A DNA stretch of 64,000 nt, taken from positions 1 to 64,000 of the forward strand of contig NZ_FLOC01000006.1 in assembly GCF_900089755.1 (NCBI RefSeq). Reading direction: 5' to 3'. How positions within the stretch are numbered: position 1 is the first letter of the stretch; each line of letters begins with the position of its first letter. The DNA comes from Marinomonas aquimarina (GTDB lineage Bacteria > Pseudomonadota > Gammaproteobacteria > Pseudomonadales > Marinomonadaceae). A program made the position numbers and the translations under genes. A model generated the notes under the pieces. That model made no database searches, was not told the origin of the DNA, and was given only the letters and a program-made list of their open reading frames with translations. Shown piece after piece: positions 35,123 through 44,079 of this stretch.

Positions 35123-36598
35123 ATGGGTAACAACTACTTCAATACTTTGCCGCTACGCGAGCAGCTAGCTGAGCTAGCAAAATGTCGTTTTATGGATATG
35201 TCAGAATTTGCTGATGGCGTTGAAGCGCTTAAAGGCAAAAAAATGGTTGTAGTAGGTTGTGGTGCACAAGGTCTTAACCAAGGTCTTAACCTACGTGACT
35301 CTGGCCTAGACGTTGCATACGCGCTACGTCCAGAAGCGATCGAGCAGAAGCGTCAATCTTGGAAAAACGCGACTGAAAACGGTTTCGTTGTAGGCACTTA
35401 CGAAGAACTAATCCCAACGGCTGACGTTGTTCTTAACCTAACTCCAGATAAGCAACACTCTTCTGTAGTTGAAGCGGTTATGCCTCTTATGAAAGAAGGC
35501 GCTTGCCTATCTTACTCTCACGGTTTCAACATCGTTGAAGAAGGCATGAAAATCCGTGACGACCTAACAGTAATCATGGTTGCTCCTAAGTGTCCTGGTT
35601 CTGAAGTACGTGCAGAATACGTTCGTGGCTTCGGTGTACCAACGCTTATCGCTGTTCACGAAGACAACGATCCTAAAGGCGAAGGTCTTGCACTAGCGAA
35701 AGCTTACGCAGTAGGTACTGGCGGTCACAAAGCAGGCGTTCTAATGTCTTCTTTCATCGCTGAAGTTAAGTCTGACTTGATGGGTGAGCAAACTATCCTT
35801 TGTGGTATGTTGCAAACTGGTTCGATCCTTTGCTTCGACAAAATGGTTGAAGAAGGTATCGACGCAGGTTACGCATCTAAGTTGATCCAGTACGGTTGGG
35901 AAACAATCACTGAAGCACTTAAGTACGGCGGCGTGACTAACATGCTAGATCGTCTTTCTAACCCAGCTAAGATCAAAGCATTCGATCTTGCTGAAGAGTT
36001 GAAAGTGATCATGCGCCCTCTATACAACAAGCACCAAGATGACATCATCGACGGTACTTTCTCTCGCGTGATGATGGAAGACTGGGCGAACGACGACGCT
36101 AACCTTCTAAAATGGCGTGCAGAAACTGCTGAGACTAACTTCGAGAAAACTCCAGCAGGCGACGTAGAAATCTCTGAGCAAGAGTTCTTCGACAACGGTA
36201 TCTTGATGGTAGCAATGGTTAAAGCGGGCGTTGAGCTAGCATTCGAAACGATGACTGCTGCAGGCATCATCGCTGAATCTGCTTACTACGAGTCTCTACA
36301 CGAAACTCCACTAATCGCGAACACTATCGCTCGTAAGAAACTTTACGAAATGAACGCGACTATCTCTGATACAGCTGAGTACGGTTGTTACCTATACAAC
36401 CACGCTTGTGTACCTCTACTAGCTGACTTCATGAAAGGCATCAAAACTGACGTAATCGGTAAAGGCCTATCTGTAGAAGACAACGGCGTAGACAACGCTC
36501 GTCTAATCGAAGTAAACGCTGCGCTACGTGCTCACCCAGTTGAAGCGGTAGGTTCACGTCTACGTGGTTACATGGCTGACATGAAGAAAATCGTTTAA
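35123..36598 (+). CDS. ilvC: Ketol-acid reductoisomerase (class II)
   Basis: IlvC isomerises and reduces acetolactate and acetohydroxybutyrate with NADPH in isoleucine and valine synthesis. At 491 residues it is the long class II form with the duplicated knotted domain, as in E. coli. The NADPH site [25 protein letters not shown] is around residues 46-70, then [34 protein letters not shown] and the Mg-binding Asp/Glu residues of the C-terminal domains. ATG 35123 has AGGA nine bases upstream. Codon use is very uniform, as in highly expressed genes. It is divergent from ilvY. Confidence 0.97.
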   Translation: MGNNYFNTLPLREQLAELAKCRFMDMSEFADGVEALKGKKMVVVGCGAQGLNQGLNLRDSGLDVAYALRPEAIEQKRQSWKNATENGFVVGTYEELIPTADVVLNLTPDKQHSSVVEAVMPLMKEGACLSYSHGFNIVEEGMKIRDDLTVIMVAPKCPGSEVRAEYVRGFGVPTLIAVHEDNDPKGEGLALAKAYAVGTGGHKAGVLMSSFIAEVKSDLMGEQTILCGMLQTGSILCFDKMVEEGIDAGYASKLIQYGWETITEALKYGGVTNMLDRLSNPAKIKAFDLAEELKVIMRPLYNKHQDDIIDGTFSRVMMEDWANDDANLLKWRAETAETNFEKTPAGDVEISEQEFFDNGILMVAMVKAGVELAFETMTAAGIIAESAYYESLHETPLIANTIARKKLYEMNATISDTAEYGCYLYNHACVPLLADFMKGIKTDVIGKGLSVEDNGVDNARLIEVNAALRAHPVEAVGSRLRGYMADMKKIV

Positions 36599-36613
36599 GA
36601 CGATTACTGCGCT

Positions 36614-36700
36614 TACTAGGGCGGTGTTAAAACTTGGCTCGAAATGCTCATGTATGCTTATACACTGCGCTTTCTCACCAAGTTTTGCCTAGCCCTAGTA
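36614..36700 (+). other. Large stem-loop after ilvC
   Basis: TACTAGGGC...AAAACTTGG (36614-36637) pairs with CCAAGTTTTGCCTAGCCCTAGTA (36678-36700). The loop also holds a small TGTAT/ATACA stem. It lies between the ilvC stop and the terminator and could be an mRNA-stabilising 3' structure or an extragenic element. Confidence 0.55.
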
Positions 36701-36725
36701 TCGCTCGCAACATCGTCTCTACAGA

Positions 36726-36759
36726 AGCCGAGTAGTTCGAAAGAGCACTCGGCTTTTTT
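36726..36759 (+). terminator. Rho-independent terminator of ilvC
   Basis: AGCCGAGT pairs with ACTCGGCT around a 13-base loop, followed by a run of T. Confidence 0.9.
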
Positions 36760-36807
36760 GTCGCTTTCTTTTTTGCATTTGGCTCAATATCGGTAAGGAA
36801 TCAACTT

Positions 36808-38250
36808 ATGGACTCTCGTATTTGCCTAGAAAATTTCAGCGTGAACTTTGATGAACGCTTTCATCTGAACAACATTGATTGGACGATTGAGCCAAGCCAG
36901 CATTGGGTGATCACGGGTACGAACGGGTCGGGTAAGTCAGCCCTTGCTGCGGTGCTTGCAGGTGTGGGTGAGATGGAATCAGGTCAGATTTCAGGCCTGC
37001 CGAGCCGCGTAGGTTTAGTCTCGTTTGAAGCGCAAGCGGAGCTAATCGCCAAAGAGCTGAAGAAAGACGACGCTGACATCATGGATGTCATTGCCATCGG
37101 TACGCCGGTGCAAGAGATGATTTTTGAAAACTGTGCGGACCCTGAATTGGCCGCAGAGTTGGTGGAAAAGTTTGGTCTAAGCCACTTGCTAGACCGTGCG
37201 TTTCGTAAGCTCTCGACCGGCGAAACGCGCAAGGTAATGTTGATCCGTGCGCTATCGAGCAAGCCGGATTTATTGATCCTAGACGAGCCATTTGATGGCT
37301 TAGACGCGGATACCCTAGCAATGCTGCAACAGCACTTAGCGTCGATCATCGATACCACGCCTATGGTGATGGTGTTGAACCGCTTTGATGAAATGCCGAG
37401 CTTTATTACCCATGTGGCCTACTTGGAAAAAGACGGTCACGACGGCGGCAAGCTGGCGTTTAAAGTCGATCGCAAAGACGAATCGGCCTTTGCCGAGCTG
37501 TACCAGCTGCTGCATTTGAAAACCACGGATCTACAAGTCCCTGAGACCGATCCAGCCAGCAAACTGCCAGCACTAGACCCACAACAGCCCTTGGTAAAAC
37601 TCACCGATGCGACGATCAAATACGACGATACGGTGATCGTAGATAAGCTCAATTGGACCATTGAGCCTGGAAAGCATTGGCAACTAAGCGGCCCCAACGG
37701 CAGCGGTAAAACGGGCGTGTTGTCGCTGATTACTGGCGATCACCCACAGTGTTACGTGAACGATATCTTCGTGTTTGGCTTCCAACGTGGTAACGGCGAA
37801 AGCATTTGGCAGATTAAACAGTTTATCGGTTATGTCTCAACGTCATTGCAGTGGGAATACCGCGTTAGCGTGAGCTGTAAAAATGTCATTATTTCTGGCT
37901 TCTACGACAGTATCGGTATGTACACCAAATCAACTGACAGCCAGAAAAAGATCGCCGATGAATGGTTAGCCTTGTTGGGCATGAGTGACCGTGCCGATCA
38001 GCCGTTTAACAAGCTGTCTTATGGTGATCAGCGTTTGCTATTGATTGCCCGTGCCATGGTCAAACACCCGCCGCTATTGATCTTAGACGAGCCGTGCTTG
38101 GGCTTGGACGATATGAACCGCCAGTTAGTGTTGGCGTTGATTGAGAAGATCTGTGCCGGCAAAGAAACCACGGTGCTGTACGTGAACCACCATGCAGAAG
38201 ACCAAATCGCAGGCATTGAAAACTACCTAGCGCTTCAGAAAAACGCTTAA
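36808..38250 (+). CDS. modF: Tandem ABC ATPase, ModF-like
   Basis: The 480-residue protein has two ABC domains in one chain: Walker A GTNGSGKS (about 38-45), signature LSTGETRKV, Walker B LLILDEPFDGLD; and Walker A GPNGSGKT (about 295-302), signature LSYGDQRLLL, Walker B LLILDEPCLGLDD. No membrane segments. Length and order match ModF (PhrA) of E. coli (490), linked to molybdate transport genes there but of unclear role. No mod genes are adjacent here. An rRNA- or stress-related ABC-F type is less likely, as its typical linker is missing. Confidence 0.85.
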   Translation: MDSRICLENFSVNFDERFHLNNIDWTIEPSQHWVITGTNGSGKSALAAVLAGVGEMESGQISGLPSRVGLVSFEAQAELIAKELKKDDADIMDVIAIGTPVQEMIFENCADPELAAELVEKFGLSHLLDRAFRKLSTGETRKVMLIRALSSKPDLLILDEPFDGLDADTLAMLQQHLASIIDTTPMVMVLNRFDEMPSFITHVAYLEKDGHDGGKLAFKVDRKDESAFAELYQLLHLKTTDLQVPETDPASKLPALDPQQPLVKLTDATIKYDDTVIVDKLNWTIEPGKHWQLSGPNGSGKTGVLSLITGDHPQCYVNDIFVFGFQRGNGESIWQIKQFIGYVSTSLQWEYRVSVSCKNVIISGFYDSIGMYTKSTDSQKKIADEWLALLGMSDRADQPFNKLSYGDQRLLLIARAMVKHPPLLILDEPCLGLDDMNRQLVLALIEKICAGKETTVLYVNHHAEDQIAGIENYLALQKNA

Positions 38251-38741
38251 AACACCTGTACGACCCGATTCCATCGGGGAGAAACTAGCATCCTCAGCAG
38301 CAATGAGCTCCGCCTGATTGCTGCGGGTTGGAGCTTCCATGCAATTCAATTCGCTTGCGCACATCTGCGGTCGTTCCTCCCTTGACCGTCAGCGCGAATC
38401 AAACGCAAGGAATCTCTTAGGAAGACCGAGATAGTGCCTTGTAGGACCGCGCTGTGCGCGGGAAACTGCGATACGTACGACCCGATTCTATTCGGGGAGC
38501 GAGTCAGCATTCTCAGCGACAATTAGCTGCTACCCCAGCTCCAGTGGGCATGAGCTTCCATGCAATTCAATTCGCTTGCGCACATCTTCGGTCGTGCCTC
38601 CCTCGATCGTCAGCGCGCATCAAACGCATGGAATCTCTTAGGAAGACCGCGATTCGTACGACCCGCTTTCCATTCGGGAATGAAGCTAGCAGCCTAAATG
38701 GCAACGTCATTTTTGTAGGACTGCGCTGTGCGCGGGAACCC
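38251..38741. repeat. Repeat island 3
   Basis: Non-coding mosaic: family B at 38258-38281, 38474-38502 and 38655-38681; family C at 38335-38412 (with a GCAAGGAA variant end) and 38556-38633; family A at 38440-38464 and 38714-38738. The order B-C-A repeats, suggesting duplication of a composite unit of about 220 bases. Frames open across it have repeat-derived codons and are not genes. Confidence 0.85.
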
Positions 38742-38777
38742 AAAAGCCGCTAATTCCTTAGAACTAGCGGCTTTTTA
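38742..38777. terminator. Bidirectional terminator
   Basis: AAAAGCCGCTA pairs with TAGCGGCTTTTT around a short loop. It lies just after the phytase gene and at the end of the modF-side repeat island. Confidence 0.85.
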
Positions 38778-38792
38778 TCATTTAAATCAGGT

Positions 38793-40802
38793 TTATTTCA
38801 AAACCGCTTGAATATCGCGCCAGTCGACGATTTTGAAGTTCTGGTTCTCGCTTTTGTATTGGCGATCAATGTTGTTCCAATCTTGCGCTAAGAACAAACC
38901 GCGAGGGAATTCGTCACCTAGGTTTTGTGACACGGCGTGGATGCCGTCCGTGTCTGTTGCGCCATCGGTGCCGCGCTCGTCATCACCAATGATGGCGAAG
39001 CTTTTCACGAACTTGCCTTGGTCATTTAGATCAAACGCCGCATAGGTGTTGTTACCTTGGCTTGAGGCGATCAGCAGGTTTTGCTCGTTTGTTTGGTAAA
39101 GCGTCAGACCTTCGATGTCATCTACTAGATGTTGGCCGTCTACTTTGGCAAAGATTTTACCTTCTATGCTGCCGTCTTCTCGGGCATCAAACGCCCAGAT
39201 CGCGTGATCTTCTTCGCCCACATATAACGTTTGCGTGCGATCATCCACAACACAACCTTCTGGCTGTGATGGTACGTTGAGCGTACGTACGACCTTACCG
39301 AGGGCTTCGCCATTGTGAACGCTGATACGCCATTGTTCGATGTGACCGTCTTTGCCATTCACAAAGACATAAGGCGTGCCGTCTTCGCCGCGAGACATAC
39401 ATAGACCGTAGACTTCATCGACGCTGGAAAGCAGCTCTGATGCTTCAGGATGAACCGTACCTTGAGTCGCTGGTAGTGGTTTGATCGGTGTGCTTGAGCC
39501 GTCAATGGTGTACAGCGTGACGGTGTTCTTTTTACGGTTTGACGCGGCTGCTAGTGCGATTGTATTGCCTTCAGAGTCTGCCACATCTTGGCGAATATCG
39601 ACGTTGTTTGGTTTGCCGCCTTCTAGGTATTGGATTTCATTACCTTGTAAGTCATAAGCCATTAAACCACCCTTTTTATTGGTGGCGATGATCAGGCTGT
39701 CTTTTGGGGATTCGGCGTTGTACCAAAGTGCTGGATCGTCCGCTGCGTCGCCATCGTTGTCGACCGCTTTGGTTTCGCCATGGGCGCGAACCAATTCCAC
39801 GCCTTTGATTTCAAGCTCGCGTGGCGACAAGGTATTTTCCGCTTTGTAACCTGATAGCGTTTCAAGTTCGGCCCAAGACAGAGTTTGATAAACCGGTTCA
39901 TCTAGCTCGGTATTACCGATCCAAAGCTGCTGAGAGGACGCGCTGACTAGTTTACCTTCTTCAACCCCTTCAATATCAAACTTACCAAGGAATTCATGGC
40001 TCACTCGATCGTATAGCACAAAGCCTTGGCCTTCATCGGCGATCACGATGGCGCCTTTGCCATGTGCTTGATAAACGATGTCGAGGTTTTCAATTTCTTC
40101 TAACTGACCATGTGGCGCAACCACATCAAGCAAGGCGCGGTCTTTGACGTTCTCTGGATCGGCACCGTAGACCCAAACGCCGACATTCTGCTCTGCCACG
40201 TACAAGGTGTTGGTTTCATCGTCCATGGCACAGCCACTCAGTTCGCCACCGACATTCATCGCACGGACAAACGTCGGCTTGCCGTCATGTTGAATCGCGC
40301 TGCTGACTTGTTTGCCATCAAACTTAAGCTTGTATTGCACTAGGTTGCCGTCTTCGTCGTAACTTGCGACGAACATGTCACCTGATGTGGCGTTTTTCCC
40401 TAAACAGACGCCTTCTGGCGTGATTTCAAGCGGCAAGCGCCCTACTTCTGTCAGAGGCGCTTTTGCCTTGCCATTAATTTGGTAGAACGCAATTACGTCT
40501 TCATCTGGTAGGCCTACCGCTACGAGGTCGATCTTCTGGCCGTCTTTTGAGCGCAGCCCATAACGCACGTCTGCCCCCAGTGCTTCGATACCCTCAATAT
40601 GCTGAACCTCTTGGCCTGAGGCGTCGTACACGGCGATACCATCGCCTTCAAGGGTGCTGATGAGTAGTGACTGTTTGGCATCTTTAGACTGCCATACCGC
40701 ACTGTCAGCAATGTCCTCGTAGCTGGTCGAAGTGATGGTGGCGTGCGCGGCACTGGCACTGATCAGTGCGGTGGCTAACAGGGTGTGTTGAAAACGAGGC
40801 AT
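38793..40802 (-). CDS. Secreted beta-propeller phytase, two-domain
   Basis: The 669-residue protein has a signal peptide (HTLLATALISASAAHA, cleaved near residue 21) and two homologous beta-propeller phytase domains of about 310 residues. Phytases of this class release phosphate from calcium-phytate. The second domain (about 330-669) is complete, with DDPALWYN, DVRQDV, GLCMSR, QPEGCVVDDRTQTLYVGEEDHAIWAFD, LIASSQGNNTYAAFD and TDGIHAVSQNLG; the first is more divergent. ATG 40802 has GGAG six bases upstream. A Pho box precedes it, so it is probably induced by phosphate starvation. Confidence 0.9.
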   Translation of the reverse strand: MPRFQHTLLATALISASAAHATITSTSYEDIADSAVWQSKDAKQSLLISTLEGDGIAVYDASGQEVQHIEGIEALGADVRYGLRSKDGQKIDLVAVGLPDEDVIAFYQINGKAKAPLTEVGRLPLEITPEGVCLGKNATSGDMFVASYDEDGNLVQYKLKFDGKQVSSAIQHDGKPTFVRAMNVGGELSGCAMDDETNTLYVAEQNVGVWVYGADPENVKDRALLDVVAPHGQLEEIENLDIVYQAHGKGAIVIADEGQGFVLYDRVSHEFLGKFDIEGVEEGKLVSASSQQLWIGNTELDEPVYQTLSWAELETLSGYKAENTLSPRELEIKGVELVRAHGETKAVDNDGDAADDPALWYNAESPKDSLIIATNKKGGLMAYDLQGNEIQYLEGGKPNNVDIRQDVADSEGNTIALAAASNRKKNTVTLYTIDGSSTPIKPLPATQGTVHPEASELLSSVDEVYGLCMSRGEDGTPYVFVNGKDGHIEQWRISVHNGEALGKVVRTLNVPSQPEGCVVDDRTQTLYVGEEDHAIWAFDAREDGSIEGKIFAKVDGQHLVDDIEGLTLYQTNEQNLLIASSQGNNTYAAFDLNDQGKFVKSFAIIGDDERGTDGATDTDGIHAVSQNLGDEFPRGLFLAQDWNNIDRQYKSENQNFKIVDWRDIQAVLK

Positions 40803-40865
40803 ATAAGCTCCAGTTGAATAAACGTGGTTGTAAAACAAGAATGAGCGGCACTGTAGGCCACCTGT

Positions 40866-40883
40866 ATGGCAAATTTATGACAA
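40866..40883 (-). promoter_or_regulatory. Pho box of the phytase gene
   Basis: On the minus strand TTGTCAT-AAAT-TTGCCAT matches the PhoB consensus (CTGTCAT, four A/T-rich bases, CTGTCAT) at about 11 of 14 positions. About ten bases downstream is a -10-like TACAGT. It lies 64 bases before the start codon. Confidence 0.7.
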
Positions 40884-41050
40884 GAATTTTTAGTGGCCTT
40901 TGCAGGCTGTCTAATTTGGCGTTTTTTAAGGGATTTGAGCTTTTTGGCGGCTATTTATCGGCTTTTATCCTTGTTTTATCGGTACTTTTCTAAACGGTTG
41001 GCGCTTTTTATAACCAAGAAACGCTCTTCAGTGAGCTGATCGGACTTTGC

Positions 41051-41068
41051 TTGTCATATAAGTGTCAC
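41051..41068 (+). promoter_or_regulatory. Pho box of the membrane-protein gene
   Basis: TTGTCAT-ATAA-GTGTCAC is very close to the PhoB consensus, with TACAAA as -10 element ten bases downstream and the next start codon at 41108. Confidence 0.75.
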
Positions 41069-41107
41069 AGGAGGCGCGTACAAACTGGCCATCCGAAGGA
41101 GAGTTCC

Positions 41108-42067
41108 ATGTACCGCTATTTGAATTATTTCACCGTCCACACCTTTATCTTTGCCAAGCTATTAGGTCGTCATTGGCCCTGGCTGTTGCTGCTACCTTTG
41201 ATGATGCTGGGCATTGTCGCCGCTAACGTAGCGTCGGGCAGTGTGATCCCAAAAGCGGATTGGGTGTGGTTAGACATCATGGGTGAAGGCGGTTTGGCGT
41301 TGTTTATGGTGGTCTGGATGTTGATTGTGCTAGCCACCCGTGAACCGGGCTTTATTACCAACTGGCTCGCGTTTGGCTTTTTGGGACTGTGTGCCTCAAG
41401 CTTCCAAGATATGTTGGATGAAATCGTGACGCTGCCGTCCGTTGTGCTGTGGGATAAATGGATCGAGTCAGCGCCGATTGGTTTACTCTCGTTGGTGATC
41501 GGCTTGTGCCTGTGGTACCGCGAGCAGCGCCAGTTAAGCGTGTTTCTGGAAAAACGTGCCAACACACTGCAAAACAACTTTTCCCTGCATCAAGACAGCT
41601 TTTTGCCGCAATGGCCCTGTTTAACTAAGCACATTCAAGACAGCTCACAACAGGAGGCGACGTTAGTATTGCTGCGCATCACGCCAGAAAACCGTAACCA
41701 GCTGCCTTTATCTGCTAGCGATTTGAGCAAATTACGTTTCCTTGTCGCAGAGGTTTTATTGTGGAACGTGCCCAGCACCTTCCAAGCGTTTCATCTGACG
41801 GGTGAGGGTTATGCCCTGCTATCACCGACGCCGATTGCCCAAGAGCAGATTAATGATGTGGTGCTCTTGCTGAGAGCGATGCGTTTTCGTGGTCAGGGCC
41901 ATGAACAGGCGACGATGTTGGCAGTGACTTCGCAAACGCTTATCTTGGAAAATACGTTATCTGACGCCGCTTTGCGCCAAAAAGTGCGAGAGGTTCAATC
42001 TGATCTGGCGAGCCTTACGGACGATATCGAAAGTCGCCAGTCAATCACCACGGTACATGTGGTTTAA
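41108..42067 (+). CDS. Membrane protein of unknown function
   Basis: The 319-residue protein has four hydrophobic segments in its first 150 residues (about 23-40, 58-75, 85-102, 122-137) and a cytoplasmic C-terminal domain (ATLVLLRITPENRNQLPLSASDLSKLRFLVAEVLLW...FHLTGEGYALLSP) that weakly resembles a degenerate nucleotide-cyclase fold but has no GGDEF motif. I do not recognise the family. ATG 41108 has AGGAGAG upstream. A Pho box precedes it and a broken AraC-family gene follows two bases after its stop, so it may be a sensor partner of that regulator. Confidence 0.65.
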   Translation: MYRYLNYFTVHTFIFAKLLGRHWPWLLLLPLMMLGIVAANVASGSVIPKADWVWLDIMGEGGLALFMVVWMLIVLATREPGFITNWLAFGFLGLCASSFQDMLDEIVTLPSVVLWDKWIESAPIGLLSLVIGLCLWYREQRQLSVFLEKRANTLQNNFSLHQDSFLPQWPCLTKHIQDSSQQEATLVLLRITPENRNQLPLSASDLSKLRFLVAEVLLWNVPSTFQAFHLTGEGYALLSPTPIAQEQINDVVLLLRAMRFRGQGHEQATMLAVTSQTLILENTLSDAALRQKVREVQSDLASLTDDIESRQSITTVHVV

Positions 42068-42069
42068 CC

Positions 42070-43065
42070 ATGGCAAAAGGCTGGTGTGAACAGCAAGACG
42101 TCACGGTGCCATTACAGGCTGGAGCGCTACAGTTAGCGGACTTGGCAGTGCAGCAGGCGTGCCCTATGGATGTGCTGCTACGCAAGACTAAGCTGTTTTC
42201 TGAGGATCTATATTGTCCCACAACACAGCTGGCACCATGGCAGCTGGCTCAGCTGTACCGCAATGCCAGCCTGTTTATTTCACGCCCCGATTTACCCCTG
42301 TTATTGGGGCAGCAGCTTTTGCCCAGCAGTTTGCAGCAACACGGAATCGGTCTGGTCTATGCACCGACGGTTGAGCAAGCGCTGAATTACTTGCTTGCTA
42401 GCCAAAGCTTGTGGTCGCCGCTATTGCATTTGCAAGCCTTGTCCAGCGGCCATCATTGGCATCTGTACTGTTTCGATAGTGGCTCGGCATTAGCGCCGAT
42501 GGAGTTTAATCTGGCGGCGATTGGTGTGTTGGAAGCACTGCGTTCGGTACTGCTTTGGCTGGATCCTAGCTTGGGTGATAGCCTCTGGCAATTTGAGGTA
42601 CCGGCCTTGCCTGAGTCCATGTTGGCAGAATGCCAAAGTCGTTGAGCACGTAGTCAGGTAATCAGCGATCGCCCTCGCTGGTGTTTGAGCATTCCCAAAG
42701 CGATGCTATCGCAACCGCTGCCACAGGCCTCCATGAGCCTGTTTCAATTTAGCCAGCAGCAGGTGTCACATTTGCCTGTCAGCTTTTTAGGCTTTATTCA
42801 GCAACGGTTACAGCGAGATTTACAGCGTTTGCCATCACTTGAAACACTCGCCGATGAAATGAACATCAGCCCTGCCACTCTCAAACGTAAGCTCAAATCC
42901 CACGGCACCAGCTACCAAAAACAAGTGGATCAGCTGCGCAGCTTAGTCAGTTATCACTACACGCAAAAGCTCGGCTACAGCACCGAGCAAGTGGCCGAAT
43001 TGCTGAACTTCTACGACACCAGCAACCTACGTCGTGCCATGAAACGCTGGATCCTAGCGGGCTAA
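42070..43065 (+). pseudogene. AraC-family regulator interrupted by one in-frame TGA
   Basis: Residues 1-191 are the N-terminal arabinose-binding-like domain of AraC regulators (PF12625-like); after a TGA at 42643-42645 the same frame continues without other stops through ARSQVISDRPRWCLSIPKAM to a C-terminal AraC HTH domain (LETLADEMNISPATLKRKLKSHGTSYQKQVDQLR ... STEQVAELLNFYDTSNLRRAMKRW). Without the TGA the protein would be about 331 residues, the family norm. It is either a recent nonsense mutation or a sequencing error; a TTG at 42685 could restart the DNA-binding half. It is two bases downstream of the membrane protein gene and follows the same Pho box. Confidence 0.85.
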
Positions 43066-43432
43066 ACCACTCGTACGACCCGATTTCAATTGGTAGGACC
43101 GCGCTGTGCGCGGGAATGTACGACCCGACTCCGCTCGGGGAGCGAGTCAGAATCCTAGATGGTAAGCAGTTTGAATCAGCTGAGCTTCGCCTAATTTCTT
43201 CTCGTTGGAGCTTCGCCTCATTTCTGCTGGTTGGAGCTTCCATGCAATTCAATTCGCTTGCGCAACGTCTTTGCTTCGTTCCTCAGCTTCGACACGTCAG
43301 CGCGAATCAAACGCATGGAATCTCTGGATAAGACCGCTAATTCGGATCTATGTGTTGCTCTTCGTACGACCCGACTCCGTTCGGGGAGCGAGCTTGCAGT
43401 CTCTGAAGCAATAAAGAGGAATGATATGAGGC
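43066..43432. repeat. Repeat island 4
   Basis: Family B at 43072-43092 (partial), 43117-43150 and 43363-43392; family A at 43092-43116; family C at 43238-43320. The linker GTTGGAGCTTCG is duplicated. Several frames run open through it, but they are repeat sequence, not genes. Confidence 0.85.
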
Positions 43433-43690
43433 TCAGGACTTCCCGAAAACGTCTTCAAAGCTATTCGTGATTCCCGCGTTTGCTTCCTTCACTGATCGCT
43501 CAAAATCGCTTTTAAAGCCCGGCTGAGACAGTAAATACAGAGATTCTTGTAAGCTTTCATAGTGTCGGCTCGACATCATCACGACATTGTCAGCTTCATG
43601 CTGAATTTCGATAATTTCATTGTCTTGGTTCAGCTGATCAATCAACTCAGGAAGTGAGTTTTGAGCTTCTTTAACCGTCATCGTTCTCAT
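43433..43690 (-). CDS. Phd/YefM-family antitoxin, no partner toxin
   Basis: The 85-residue protein starts MRTMTVKEAQNSLPELIDQLN and continues with HEADNVVMMSSRHYESLQESLYLL, the DNA-binding half of Phd/YefM antitoxins; the acidic-helical tail (SDFERSVKEANAGITNSFEDVF) normally clamps a RelE/YoeB- or Doc-type toxin. Downstream (to its left) is only repeat island 4, so the toxin is missing or elsewhere. GAGGGCTTTCTTC before the ATG gives a ribosome site. Confidence 0.85.
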   Translation of the reverse strand: MRTMTVKEAQNSLPELIDQLNQDNEIIEIQHEADNVVMMSSRHYESLQESLYLLSQPGFKSDFERSVKEANAGITNSFEDVFGKS

Positions 43691-44079
43691 GAAGAAAGCC
43701 CTCTTCTAATTACACAGAAAGCATACGTCGATTTTCAGCCTAGAGCGAATTAATAAAAGCAGTTTCTAGATAATTGAGGATCATGTACGACCCGACTCCG
43801 TTCGGGGAGCGAGTCAGCATCCTCAGCGACAATTAGCTGCTATCCCAGCTTTTGTAGGCATGAGCTTCCATGCAATTCAATTCGCTTGCGCAACGCCTTT
43901 GCTTCGACACGTCAGCGCGGATTAAACGCATGGAATCTCTAAGCATGATTGCCTTGTAGGAACGCTCTGCGCGCGGGAAGCTATAGACAGCTTAGTATAA
44001 AAATTGTCTCAATTAAGTTATTTGAACCTGCTGTATAGTAGTTTTAATTGATGGGGATATAGCCTTTAAAGGAGTAATT
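43691..44079. repeat. Repeat island 5 and leader of the AbiV-type gene
   Basis: Family B at 43784-43819, family C at 43866-43935 (short form) and a divergent family A at 43955-43979. The remaining about 100 bases before the next gene are A+T-rich leader with AGGAG at 44070-44074. Nothing else is recognised. Confidence 0.8.

Noticed and set aside
36614..36700. Riboswitch or leader of modF
   Set aside because: It lies upstream of the ilvC terminator, not in the modF leader, and does not resemble the molybdenum-cofactor riboswitch.
38454..38753. Open frame of 99 codons across repeat island 3
   Set aside because: It is composed of family A, B and C repeat sequence and has no conserved protein features; the same holds for the frames at 43116-43470.
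41108..42067. Diguanylate cyclase
   Set aside because: The C-terminal domain lacks GGDEF-type and metal-binding residues; the resemblance is limited to a strand-helix pattern.
42643..42645. Selenocysteine codon in the AraC-type gene
   Set aside because: AraC regulators do not use selenocysteine and I see no SECIS-like hairpin just downstream; a nonsense mutation or sequencing error is simpler.
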